A DNA stretch of 64,000 nucleotides, taken from NCBI RefSeq assembly GCF_034190915.1, contig NW_026947485.1, forward strand, positions 36,779,519 through 36,843,518, written 5' to 3'. Below are positions 21,109-31,156 of the stretch, piece after piece. Position 1 is the stretch's first letter, and the number at the start of each line of letters is the position of its first letter. The stretch comes from Cavia porcellus (taxonomy: Eukaryota; Chordata; Mammalia; Rodentia; Caviidae). Made by a program: the position numbers and the translations under genes. Below the pieces are notes generated by a model. It was not told the DNA's origin. It saw nothing but the letters and a program-made list of their open reading frames with translations, and did not search any database.

Positions 21109-21577
21109 GCTACAATCACACATTGAAAATAATTGAGCTAATCAGCCAGGATTGGCCATGTTTATTGTTGTAATGAAATCCAAGGATATGGTCAGTGAAA
21201 AAGCATGGTTCTGAATGTTATAAAATTGGCTACTGCACATAAGCCTCCAGTGGCATCAATTAACAAGATTGGCTGGGTCCGTGTCCCTCTCTCATTCCCT
21301 TCCCTCACCTCTCTTGTGCAATGGGTCAGGCTATGTGCCTCAGGTCCCTTCCAGGGCTGATGCACACCTTTAAAGAAGAGCATGGTTCATTTCAGGGAAG
21401 CATGATTGCAAGAGTATCTACACTGTCTGCACTGACTCCAAGAGAGGAAACTCTCCATTTGTAATGGACCACTTTGCCTTTGTCGGTTTTCCTGTCCTTC
21501 AACTCCTTGCTTCCCGCATGAGGTTTGCTGCAGTTCTCCTTGGTGGGAAATGAGTGGTTGGATGATGGGGTGAGGAC
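21109..21577. other. Unassigned non-coding DNA
   Basis: No recognised repeat or gene signal. Confidence 0.5.
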
Positions 21578-21690
21578 GAACACACACACATACATACACA
21601 CATGCACATGAATGCAATGCACTCATAAACTCGTGAACACGCCTGTATGCGTGCACACACTTGCACATATACACATGCACATACATACCT
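21578..21690. repeat. Imperfect CA-rich microsatellite
   Basis: (CA)5 followed by 'tacatacacacatgcacatg' and similar CATG/CACA alternations. Degenerate. Confidence 0.85.
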
Positions 21691-22069
21691 CCTCTGTACC
21701 TGATGCCTTGATCACATAAAGCAAGGTGATTTAAGTCTCCTCTGGAAGCAGTATCTGCACCAGCTGCTTCGGACAGTGGAAGATGCTATTAAGCCTCCCA
21801 CAAATTGTCTGGAAATGGAGAACAGCTGGATTCCTGGCAGGAAAAGGGGGACAGCAGAGTTACTCCACACTAGAACTCCCCAATTGGACAGTTTTCTGTA
21901 ACCTGGACACTTGAGCAAGTTTCAGGGTGGTAAATTTAAATAGGACCAGGAAGAATGAGACCTGCAGTCCCTGATCAATAGAAGAAAATCCAAGCATGAG
22001 CAGCCTGCACAAGAAGGCAGAATTGAAGGACCGTGCCTGGTGACTGGGTTGTGAACTCCAGCTGACTCT
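21691..22069. other. Unassigned non-coding DNA
   Basis: No recognised repeat or gene signal. Confidence 0.5.
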
Positions 22070-22200
22070 GTCCTTTCAGTCAGTCTCGGAGTCTCAGTTT
22101 CCCTCGGTGGGTTTCATACCAGCTGCTCAGGCCCTCCCCTGTGCCACAGGATTGAGATAAGACATGAAGTGTAAAGATAGCTCAGAGAACTGGTCCTAGA
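22070..22200 (+). mobile_element. MIR fragment
   Basis: 'cggagtctcagtttccctcg' and 'attgagataagacatgaagt' follow MIR 'cctcagtttcctc...gaggattaaatgag'. Weak. Confidence 0.4.
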
Positions 22201-22639
22201 CTTGAGGACGAAGAGATCAGAACCTGCCATTTCAAAGCAGTAGCACCCGGGGCTAATCTGCCACATTCACTCACAGGATTTGCAGACCGACACCTCCCCA
22301 GGGCACCCTGCCTGCCTAACCATCCTTTCGGGCAGGCACCTTGGATGGAACTTCAGACCTTTCGGAAAAGCATGCCAAGGAGCTCATTAGCAGCTCCTCC
22401 CCCTGCAGATGGCCCAGGCCAGTATCTATAGGACCTGCTAGGAGCCCAGCACCCTCCTGCCTCCTGCCAATTCTGAAGCAATCTAGAGAAGACACACCCA
22501 CCCAGGTGGTACCTGCCTGGCTCTGATCCCTGATAGGCCTTTGTTTCCCCATGTCTACTGCAGTCTCTGGGAAGCCAGGGCCCCAAAATCTTCCATCCAG
22601 CAAGCACTGATTACCAGGAGTCCAGCTGCCTGCCACTGA
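22201..22639. other. Unassigned DNA, GC-richer
   Basis: Open frames on both strands (up to 106 codons, minus strand) reflect the higher GC content. No splice-flanked or domain-like sequence is seen. Confidence 0.45.
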
Positions 22640-22740
22640 GCCAACACATCATTCCTCACTGCCTTAGCTCCCAAATCTGTAAAATATGGATATTAATCTC
22701 TGTCCTGCTGAATCTCTGGAGCAAAACGAAGTATTTAAAT
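22640..22740 (+). mobile_element. MIR core fragment
   Basis: 'ttagctcccaaatctgtaaa' followed by 'atatggatattaatctctgt' matches MIR 'cagtttcctcatctgtaaaatggggataataatagt'. Confidence 0.55.
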
Positions 22741-23378
22741 ATAAACTATTTATAGGTTTGTTTGTTAAATCCAGCTTAAGAGCTTTTCCTTTTGTATTAC
22801 TTTGTGTGTGCTTATTCTGAAGTGAGGAGAAGGCCTTTTATCTAGGTTCCACTGTCCTACTGGAGGAGGTGAAAGAACCACAGAATAAAAGGAATACCTG
22901 GGAGAGAGAACAGAACACAAGCTGATGAACCTCATCTTCCTGTCACCCCCGGGGAAGGCTCCTCTCTCTGATGTTCCCTCCTCACAGGCGAAGGTATGTG
23001 CGGAAAGAAAACAAAAACCTGCCAAACTGTCTCTGTGGTAGCTGACACTACTCCCACCGTGAAACTCTGCACATGGATTTAGAACCTGAATAAAAATGCC
23101 AAGAAAACAGGAACATACAGAGTCAAGTCTGTCTCTCCGGGTGATAAACATCAGCAAACAGAATTTGATCCAGGTAGTCAGTTTGAATTACATACACTTC
23201 CCCGTGGTGAGTGACATCTCTCATGCTAAAACGTACTTCCCGAGAAGAATGGAGTCTCATGGTAATGATAATAAGCCTCTCACTACTGTAGTTCACTGTG
23301 CTGTGTGCAGTGAACTTGACCCATGTTAATTGTAAGCCTCACCACATACTTACACGTCCCATGACACTATTAGCTGTA
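22741..23378. other. Unassigned non-coding DNA
   Basis: A 130-codon minus-strand frame (22765-23157) exists but has no recognisable domain and no supporting splice context. Confidence 0.45.
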
Positions 23379-23533
23379 GCAGCCCTTTTCAAATTTCGCC
23401 ATGTACCAAAACCGCCTGGAAGTGTTTTAAATCCAACTTTTGAGAATTCAGTAGAAATTAGGGTATGACCCAAGAATTTGGGTATCTATGAATTGATGAT
23501 ATTGCTGTTCTGGAAACCACACTTGGAGAGCCA
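23379..23533 (+). mobile_element. MER5A-like hAT-Charlie DNA transposon
   Basis: 'cccttttcaaatttcgccat', 'accgcctggaagtgttttaa', 'gaatttgggtatctatgaat' and 'aaaccacacttggagagcca' follow the MER5A layout through to the inverted end. Confidence 0.7.
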
Positions 23534-23979
23534 CAAATTTAGGTAGTCAGAGAAGATACTGTAAAAATTAAGTTGTCTATCATGGTCACACATGTGAAAA
23601 TGCCTAGTTGAGCCTCACATTGAAATCTGTGGACATCAGCTCCCAGACATCTCACTGTCTTATGAAGCTGAGCCCAGTGTGTTGATGCACCCAGGAATGG
23701 CCTAGAGTTATCTAGACTCTAAAGTTTTTGAAAGTTTGAGAATAATTTAGATGGGAGATAGAGCCAGATATACAAGACCCAGAGGAGGCCTAGGAGCTAC
23801 CTCAGTCAAATTCTCCACAAAGGAAAGGTCATCCTGAATGCCTCCCACCATGATCAGTGTCTCCTATCGTGAACTGGGGAGGCATAGAGACCACAAAGGA
23901 AATTTTAAGTAGTTAATCAATTAACTTGCCATGAAGTGAGCTCTACAACCCATGCCAACACTGTGGGACAAAACCTAAG
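23534..23979. other. Unassigned non-coding DNA
   Basis: No recognised repeat or gene signal. Confidence 0.5.
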
Positions 23980-24172
23980 CTTTAATGATGTCACTCCTGC
24001 TGGTTGCTATGACTCAGTCTCCTCATATGTTATAAAGGAGAATGATTTCTGTCACCTCAAGGTCCCAGCTTGGCTGTATAAACAAGTAGCACTTAAAAAT
24101 AAATAACCAGTGCTAACAACTCCTTTGCAGTGGGTGCTCTATAAATATCAGCTATTGTTACCCTTACTTGCG
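23980..24172 (+). mobile_element. MIR
   Basis: 'gactcagtctcctcatatgt' and 'gtgggtgctctataaatatc' followed by 'agctattgttaccctta' are the MIR core and 3' end. Confidence 0.65.
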
Positions 24173-24379
24173 ATGTGGAGCCTTCTGTGAACAAGGAGGT
24201 TTGCAAAGCACTTTCCAAATGTGCATTCTTCGTGATGATGGCTAGAGCTTTAAAAGATTCCTAGGAAGAAAATGTTTCCTGCAGATTTTAACTAGATTCT
24301 CCCTTATAAAAGTCTGGTTAAAAAATAAAAAAAAAAAAAAAACTTATTCAGAGTTCATAGCTCCATCTCCTGGTCCCAG

Positions 24380-24560
24380 CATCACTATCTGCCACTACCA
24401 AGTGTCATGGCAAGCATTAATTAAAACCAAATTAGGTTTTTAAAAATAGTGAGACATCTGCATATAATGTTGCTTTATCAGTACAATTAGGCAAATTGAC
24501 TTTGAAAGCAAATGCAAAATCATTTCAAGAGGGTGTACATTAAGCATTAGATAAACAGAG
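24380..24560. promoter_or_regulatory. Candidate conserved non-coding block, AT-rich
   Basis: This is a repeat-free AT-rich block with 'aagcattaattaaaaccaaa', an octamer-like 'gcaaatgcaaaatc' and 'tttgaaagcaaa'. It has the feel of a homeodomain/POU-bound element. This is inference from motif density only. Confidence 0.22.
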
Positions 24561-25124
24561 CAAAAGCAAGCCCTGGGCAGGTGGTCTGCACCTTGGCTCA
24601 AGGTCAAGTAGGACCCCTGAAAGGAGCTGGAGGGAGACCCTGTGGCTGCACTGCCTTCCTGGAGCTCTCAGCCCCTCGTCACTCTGTGTAAGATCAGTCT
24701 GGCTCCAAGAACTGAATGTGTAGAATCCTTTCATTTGTGTGTCACTTGGGACTTTCGAAGGTCCCTGCATCTGAGAAGTGTCTGCTTACTCATCAAAGGC
24801 TCTGACCTTCTACTAAACACTGAGCATGGAGGGGGAGGTCTGTCTACATTCTGTACCAGATGAAAATTTCTAAGCCCAGAGGCATTTTTCAGAGTCAATC
24901 ACATAGAGACAAGAGGAAAGACCATCCTGCTCCATGGTCTTTATATGCATGCATCACCAGATACATGTCTCTCATATTTTAGACCCATAAAAACAGTTAA
25001 CATTCCCTTCCAAACAGACATATTTCTTAAATCACACAATGATATTTGTGCAGTGCACTCTATTCCCTCTTTTTTGCCTGAAGCACCAGACATCTCACGT
25101 GTTCAGTGTCAGGAGTACAGATCT
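24561..25124. other. Unassigned non-coding DNA
   Basis: No recognised repeat or gene signal. Confidence 0.5.
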
Positions 25125-25195
25125 GTGTGCTACAGTGTATGTTTAGTAAGTGGAAGCCCTGGGTTCAACACCTAACACCAAAAACAAAAGAAAAA
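25125..25195 (+). mobile_element. ID/dID SINE 3' fragment
   Basis: 'gccctgggttcaacacctaa' (B-box side of ID) followed by an A-rich 'accaaaaacaaaagaaaaac' tail. The 5' half is lost. Confidence 0.6.
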
Positions 25196-25494
25196 CTCAC
25201 ATATTCCATTAGAGTGACTAAAGTAGCCTAGATTATTAGTATAATTACTTCCGCTTCTCTTTCTATATGGGTCTAAATTTTTATTTTGTGTGTTATTGAA
25301 TGCTGCCATTTAAAGGAAATCAGTTCCAGAGCTGACATTAACTCTAAATTTCAGTAAGGATAGGAAGGATCATATAATGATTTCAGGAGCTGCAATTGGT
25401 CCAAACTCAGTAATTAATTGAACCACAGAACAATATTCCTACTTGTGGTCAAAAGGTGTTAAACTTATCCCAAAATGAAAGTGAAACAAAAACT
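25196..25494. other. Unassigned AT-rich DNA
   Basis: Nothing recognisable. Confidence 0.45.
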
Positions 25495-25645
25495 CTGAAG
25501 CTGTTTATTGAGTGTCTACTCTGTCCTCACTACTTTGAATATCCTAATTCCCATAATCCTCACAACAAACCTACAAAACTGGACACACTCCTACCTCTGA
25601 CTCTCAGTTACCCCACGTGTAATACAGAAACAGGGTTCTTATTCA
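25495..25645 (-). mobile_element. MIR, antisense
   Basis: 'ctgtttattgagtgtctact' then 'cataatcctcacaacaaacc' and 'actctcagttaccccacgtg' follow the antisense MIR order with a short internal deletion. Confidence 0.75.
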
Positions 25646-25804
25646 AGTTTTCCTGAATAATTATTAGAGTTGAGATTAGACATGAGATGTATCGAACTTC
25701 AGAGCACATAACAGGCCAATGCTAGCCTAAACAGTGCTTTTGAATAACTCAAAGGAAGACATCACTCTAGGGAAGAGGGGTCACAGGTTTCCAGTGACAG
25801 GGAC

Positions 25805-26222
25805 ATCTTGCTATAGTTTGGATTGAGAATAGCCCCCAAAGTCCTTGTGTGCTGATCGGTGGGGCTTTTGGAAGGTGATTGAATTATGGGGCAGGAAGTG
25901 TCCAGCTGATTTGCTGTTGGGAGGATGAGGTCTGATCAGAAGAGGCACTCACTGCGGCGTGGGCTAGAAGGTTATGTTATGTGACCAATCCTGGGGAAAT
26001 GGAAAGAGGGTGAGCACTGTATCCCCCTGGCTTGCTTTTCGATCCCTTTGCAGCAGTCCACTCTCTTTCTCCATCTCTGGCTGGGCAGAAGACCCTGGCG
26101 ATGGGGGAGGATGGAGCCCTGAACCAGAAAGGCTATTGTGTCCCTGGATGCCCCTGTGGACAAGAGCCATTCACCTGTCAAAAGTTTCACCCACTGTGAT
26201 ATCGGTGAAAAAAATAACTTGA
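25805..26222 (+). mobile_element. Rodent-type MaLR LTR
   Basis: 'ctatagtttggattgagaat', 'cttttggaaggtgattgaat' and 'acccactgtgatatcggtga' follow MaLR LTRs. The usual final U5-like tail is less clear. No internal retroviral sequence is seen. Confidence 0.6.
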
Positions 26223-26507
26223 CTGTGGTTGAGCTCCTAATGTTTTGAGGTGTCGTAGTATTTGACTTCCCTTAACTAAGCCCAAATGATCCTGCTTCTT
26301 TTTAGCAGGCCTGCCTGAAAAAGTAAAGCAATGTGTGGCTAAAATCAGTACAGTTCTGATCTAAGAAGATGGAGGCAGTGGAGAGATGATTCCATTTTTG
26401 TTCTCTAAGTAAAAATCTCCACAGATCACTCTGCTTGTTTCTAGCCAACTTCAAGGACATTCTTAGTAAATCTCATGTTTTGTTAAGAACCTTCACCCTG
26501 CTTACAG
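26223..26507. other. Unassigned DNA ending in a splice-acceptor-like sequence
   Basis: No repeat is recognised. The last bases, 'ccttcaccctgcttacag', form a moderate polypyrimidine tract plus AG directly before the open segment that follows. Confidence 0.4.
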
Positions 26508-26647
26508 GTCATAGATCTCCAGAGTGAGCTGAAAGAAATCCCTGAGATACTTGTTGCAAATATGGAAGCCATAGAGCCAACACTAAAACCCAGGCTGCTG
26601 ATTCTGGATGCAGGACTCACAGAAGCTATGCTCAAGCAGCTGAACAG
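26508..26647 (+). other. Candidate coding exon (140 nt) or pseudoexon
   Basis: The segment is preceded by 'cttcaccctgcttacag' and followed by 'gtgaaa', so both splice-site dinucleotides are canonical. Reading from its first base gives 46 codons plus 2 nt with no stop. The same frame has TAA at 26484-26486 and TGA at 26649-26651, so the frame is open almost exactly between the splice sites. The peptide looks like soluble alpha-helical protein: it contains IPEILVANMEAIEPTLKPR and then LLILDAGLTEAMLKQLN. It is rich in Leu, Glu, Lys and Ala and lacks Cys and Trp. The second part loosely resembles an ARM/HEAT-like helix, but I do not recognise a family. No repeat overlaps it. A chance pseudoexon is a real alternative, because AG...GT pairs with one open frame are common and the minus strand is also open here. 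Confidence 0.3.
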
Positions 26648-27449
26648 GTGAAAGCCACATAGCAACATAGCCTGTTAAACTCCCTCCAAACGCAGCCAGC
26701 CATTCTGTCACTGGAGGAGGGCGGCTGGTGGTGCCCTCCACTGGAAAGACATGGTATGTCCTCGATTGCCTGCCAGTTCCAAATTGCAATATTCTGAGAG
26801 CAACAACGCAAAGACAGCATTCTCCAGGGTTCCGGCCATCATCAGCCTCTTTGGGACTGTGTGCTATTCACTGGCATGTTTTCCAGGTGATAAACCATGT
26901 CTGCTAGACACATATAATGCCAATTCAAGCAGGAAATCTTGGGCCTGTAACTTCCCAGACTATAGCACCTCTTCTTTCCTCTGGTTCACCAACTCTAAAA
27001 AAAACAAAACAAAACAAAATTCTATCTAAGGTCATACCTTCATTTTAAAAAATTTAGTAACCAATTCTAAGTGAAATTAGCTTTTGTCCTCCCGCATTGT
27101 GTTTGCAGCAGCATTGGGATGAGAAAAAAATGAATCCAATAGGCAGAGACAAAGCTTCCTCCTTGCTGACAGCGGAGTAGGACATGAGGAGCAGGGCCGG
27201 CCCTGGCTTGCTCCGCCTCTTACGGTCTGTTTCTACTTTGAGCAAAGCATGCTGGGAGGGAGTGCGGTACATGGTGGCCAGCTCACTGAGCAGAGAACCC
27301 CAGAGCAACTGTAATTCCGCTTTTTATTCAAAAGGCAATTTTCTCAGAGACAGCGAGAGGCCTCTCACTGATGCTAGGACTCAGTTTCCTCTTGTCTGCA
27401 AGGCAAATGACTCTCATTTGATGGGAGGGAAGAAAGGACTTCTACCTCA
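26648..27449. other. Unassigned DNA; (AAAAC)n near 27000
   Basis: A second AG...GT-bounded stretch (about 26829-26887) codes for a short hydrophobic peptide but is less convincing than the preceding one. 26996-27019 is a small AAAAC repeat. Otherwise nothing is recognised. Confidence 0.4.
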
Positions 27450-27560
27450 AGAATTAACTTTGCAGACGAGAAAACCCAGGCCCAGAGAGGGTCAGTACTT
27501 GCCTAAAATATCACCCTTTTTATCACTGGCAAAGGTAGACAGAAGCTCAAGTCTTTAGGG
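27450..27560 (-). mobile_element. MIR core, antisense fragment
   Basis: 'gcagacgagaaaacccaggc' and 'ccagagagggtcagtacttg' match antisense MIR 'acagatgaggaaactgaggc...agagaggttaagtaacttgcc'. Confidence 0.6.
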
Positions 27561-28464
27561 TTCATCCTGTGGCCCAGGCCCACCTCTTCCTGGCCAGGTG
27601 AAAAATGGCCCCAGGAAGGGATCAAAAAAGAAATTGAGAGCATTCCCCCTTCTGATGTCTCTAAAACAAAGTCCTCCTCTACATGCCTAGGTGCACGTAG
27701 AGAAAGAAACATCTTTGAGCACTTTAGCAGCAAAGCTTTAGGAACAAAGGGCTTGAAGTCCATGAGACATGGAGCAAGGGGCCATCTCTGCATGTCCTTC
27801 AAGAGCCTGGAGCTGTGGGATCCTGAACTCAACCCTCCACAAATGCCTTCTGTAGAAAGCCATCCCAGCTGCCTCCTTCCGAGGAGGACACAAAGTTCAA
27901 TGAGATAATATAACCCAAAACTCTATCTTACTTTATTTGTAGAGAAAGGAATCTTCAGTGACTTTTATCCAGTTCCTTTGCTTTATTTTAGAACCATTTT
28001 AGAAAACTAGAACTCAGAGAAGTTCACTGCCGCAATCTTCAGATCTTCAATACTCCTCTCTAAAGCAGCTTGGCCTCTGTGCAGCTTGCTCTGGACATTG
28101 GGACCCCACAGGCAACTAATGACCCCCTAGATTCACAAAGCTTTTCAGAGCACGACAGAGAGCTGGCTGCAGCCTACAGCAGCCTGTGAGTGAGACTCCC
28201 TGGGATTGCAACGCGTTCTCCCAGAGCCTCCTCCAGTGCTGATTCCAAATCTCGATGGCAAGCATTTACTTACTTGCTCCTAGTGATCTCTTTAAGATCT
28301 ACCACCTCCAGAGTTTTTCAAAGATTTCTTGTTTCAGAACCACAGTCTTGCAGATGCGTAGGCCTCACATCAGCCTCACTTAAACAAATCTCCAGGAATG
28401 AGTTCCAGGAATATTTAAGCACCTTTATCCATCATGAACTAAGAGCATTCCACATTTTTATAAC
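27561..28464. other. Unassigned non-coding DNA
   Basis: About 0.9 kb. A faint MIR-like antisense trace lies at 27990-28045 ('aactagaactcagagaagtt'). Confidence 0.45.
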
Positions 28465-28575
28465 AAAATGAAGTGAGGGCTGGGGATTTAGCTCAGCGGC
28501 ATAAGCACCTGCCTTGCAAGCACACAGTTGTGAGTTCGATCCCTGGTACCAATAAAAAAAAAAAAAATGAAGTGA
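28465..28575 (+). mobile_element. ID-type SINE, intact, with target-site duplications
   Basis: The body (28477-28551) has the head 'gggctggggatttagctcag', an A box, and a B box in 'gagttcgatccctggtacc'. An A-tail follows. The direct repeat 'aaaatgaagtga' flanks it (28465-28476 and 28564-28575), the signature of L1-mediated retroposition. This is the youngest-looking insertion in the window. The tRNA-like promoter looks complete, but it is a SINE and not a tRNA gene. Confidence 0.95.
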
Positions 28576-28629
28576 AATCCAAATGCCTTGGCACCATTTG
28601 TGGGTGCCCAGGTGAGCTCCCCCCCTCAC

Positions 28630-28936
28630 CTTTCAGCATGCCAGACACACTAGCCTGCCTCAGGGTCTTTGCACTTATTTTCTCCTCCATCTGGAGCAAT
28701 TATCACCTTATCCTCTCATGACTGAGTTCTCCTCATTTATTTCTGATAATTATTTACTCTTTATTAGAGAGGACCCAGGCAGCTCCTTCAAGGCACCTGC
28801 CTAGTCCATACTATCTAATACTACATCCTGCTCACCAAGTTCTTTTCTATCATTACAGTGGATTCCTGATCACTGTAATAATGTCTAACATGTCATTTGT
28901 ACTTGATAAGTATGCATTGAATGACTGAATGAATGG
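28630..28936 (+). mobile_element. L2 LINE 3' end (first of two)
   Basis: 'gcctgcctcagggtctttgc' and 'ttctcctccatctggagcaa' are followed by the tail 'gataagtatgcattgaatga'. These are classic L2 3' landmarks. Confidence 0.75.
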
Positions 28937-28959
28937 CACTAGTATGTTTTCTTCTAAGG

Positions 28960-29103
28960 TTCTTTTATTTGTCCACTTACTATGTATTTCCCCTCTAAGA
29001 GTGAGAGTTGCCTAAGAATAGGGAACTCACCTGTCTTGTTCCCCTATATCCTCAGCTCTGACCCCCATCATGGGTGCTCAATAAAGATTTGTTGAGTGAA
29101 CTA
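28960..29103 (+). mobile_element. L2 LINE 3' end (second of two)
   Basis: A second L2 tail lies immediately downstream in the same orientation: 'tatcctcagctctgaccccc', then 'gggtgctcaataaagatttg' and 'ttgagtgaacta'. Confidence 0.75.
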
Positions 29104-29603
29104 ATTTCTGAGACCCCTCAAGCTAGTACTTTGGCCCAGTCTGGTGACACAGTTATGATTTTAATCAAAAAACAAATTTCTAGGCACAGTGTTTATAAGA
29201 AGCCATGAAACTTATAAAAAGGCACAGAACATGTACTTCCTCCCCTACTGAATCCCTCCCAGATTCATGGAGGAGACAAAGGCATGAGAAAAATGATTCC
29301 AAGTGCCTGATACAGTGTAAGCGGGGTGTTCTGGAGGTCAGAGCACAAAGCCACTCTAACATGGACAACCAGGAAACCTTCAGAGGATCAAGCCCCACAG
29401 GATGAAGCAGAACTGGAGGAGCAGAAGCAGAAGAACAAATGGTTTGAAGGCAGATGGCCTGGTGAGAAAAGAGCTGTGTGGGTAGCAGCATAGGGGCGAG
29501 CGGGCCACAAAGGCTGGCTGATATTTTTATTTATAGCCCAGTGATCCCCAGACTGCTCAAGTGGGAACAACTTCTCCCCTTTCAAAGGCCCTTTTTGTTT
29601 GCT
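29104..29603. other. Unassigned non-coding DNA
   Basis: No confident repeat. Overlapping frames on both strands are not coding-like. Confidence 0.45.
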
Positions 29604-29702
29604 TGGGTTTTGTTACGTTTTGCTTTTCCAAATGCTGGGATTGAATCCAAGACCTCCCATATGCCAGGCAAGCCCTCTACCATTGAGCTGTATCTTCAGT
29701 CT
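29604..29702 (-). mobile_element. ID-type SINE, antisense
   Basis: A T-rich lead is followed by 'gattgaatccaagacctccc' and 'tgccaggcaagccctctacc', and 'attgagctgtatcttcag' as the antisense head. Diverged. Confidence 0.75.
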
Positions 29703-30512
29703 TCAAAGGTCCTTTATACACAAGTTGAATGAAGATCAAAGGTTTGTTCATATGAAATAAATAAATGTTTCAAGTCTAGAAGACTTCAGGTCCAGGAACA
29801 TTAAAAACAAAAATCAGCAATCACAATTTTTATTTTAGTTAATTACTATCAGTTTATTTACTGATTATTTACTGATGGATAATTTTATCTTTAATAACAG
29901 TAACCACCACTTCATGTTAAAATAGATAATTCTTAAGGCTGGAAATAAAAAATATAAGATGGGCTTAGAATAACTTATAAAATCAGTCAGTAAGAATGTG
30001 CTTTAAGGACAAGGGATAAGATAAGGTAAAAGGAGCCCAGCCGAAAGACCTCTCAGTGTCCACAAAAGAACAAGGTGAGCTGGAACATCATGATAACATT
30101 CGACTGTAACTCAGAGAATAAGTTCAGTATCCATGTATCCATATGGATGCAAAATAGTAAATAAAAGGGAAAGAAAAGGTGAAAGAAGAGACAAAGCTTT
30201 CATGCAGAAAAATTTCAAATAAAAAATTTAGATAGATAAAGCAAAATAAAAAATCACCGCTAGAGCACCATGGTTAAAAAAAATACTATAGCAAATAGCT
30301 TGTGGGAAATGTAAAAGGAGAAATAGTATGTTTAGCCAGGAAATCTTTCCCACTAAATAATCATCACTAACTTTTTTCTAATAGTTTTCCTAAAAAGCAA
30401 GTGATTTTTGTTTCATGGCCTCTCACGATGAAAAGTAGGTTTCTTAAATTGATTAGAATACATATAAGAAACGTCTATGTCATGTGCATAACTTTTTTTA
30501 AAAAATTAATCA
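29703..30512. other. AT-rich unassigned DNA
   Basis: About 0.8 kb, strongly A-rich on the plus strand (for example 30180-30290). It may be an ancient L1 remnant, but no landmark is firm. Confidence 0.4.
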
Positions 30513-30693
30513 AAGCCAGTCATGTTGGCGTGTCTATAAGCCCAGCTTCTTGGGAGGCTCAGGCAGGAGGATACCAAGTTCAAAGTCAGCCAGGACAACT
30601 TAGTGAGACCTGTCCCAAAATTTTAAAAATAAATAAAAAGCAGTGGAAATGTAGCTCAGCACCCCTGGATTCAATTCCCTGCTCCCTCCCAAA
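30513..30693 (+). mobile_element. B1-dID (MEN-type) dimeric SINE
   Basis: The B1 half 'agcttcttgggaggctcagg' and 'acttagtgagacctgtccca' is joined by 'aaaataaataaaaag' to a shortened ID half 'gaaatgtagctcagcacccc' and 'ggattcaattccctgctccc'. This is the clearest two-part dimer in the window. Confidence 0.92.
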
Positions 30694-30734
30694 ATAATGA
30701 ATTTATCTTTGAGGGAGGCAATTGTTAGTTTAGA

Positions 30735-30930
30735 GGAAACAAATTGAGAGAAAAGTACAGACAGTTCCCCCATATTCTCACCTGCCGCCCTCAGCGTCCC
30801 CTATTTTAGCACCTTGCGTAGTGTCATAATTGATCACCATTGATCTGTAATTTGCATTAGCACTCCCATAAAATGGATAAGGAATGTGTCCACCATTGGC
30901 GTACCCTGCAGAGTGCGTCCCATGCTCCTC
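30735..30930 (-). mobile_element. L1M LINE, antisense, part 1
   Basis: 'gagagaaaagtacagacagt' and 'tcccccatattctcacctgc' are followed by 'gtgtccaccattggcgtacc'. This is the order of antisense mammalian L1 3' regions ('agcagaaagtacagagagttcccatatacc'). Confidence 0.5.
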
Positions 30931-31154
30931 CTACGCTATGTCTCCCTTCTTTACCCTGAATAAACGGCTTTAAACCAACGGCATTTGCTACTTGTGTTGG
31001 TGACAGCAGTATTTACCTATACCGCAAAAGCAGTGTTTACCTATATTACATGCATTTACTAGGTCTATTGGCTATGCATAGGGCATGTGTGAGTCATAAA
31101 CCCCATTTTCCTGGGGTCTTCTGTAGCAGAATAATAAGGAGGAGTGTATTAGGA
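30931..31154. other. Unassigned DNA between L1 parts
   Basis: It may be diverged L1 sequence. It contains the small direct repeat 'tatttacctata' / 'gtttacctatatt' (31010-31049). Confidence 0.35.
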
Positions 31155-31156
31155 TG

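Noticed and set aside
26829..26887. Second exon-like AG...GT segment coding for a short hydrophobic peptide
   Set aside because: Too short, and the frame stays open well beyond the putative splice sites, so the boundaries carry no coding signal.
28477..28551. Possible tRNA gene (A and B boxes present)
   Set aside because: It is an ID SINE: tRNA-like only in the promoter, no cloverleaf pairing checked as complete, an A-tail and target duplications.
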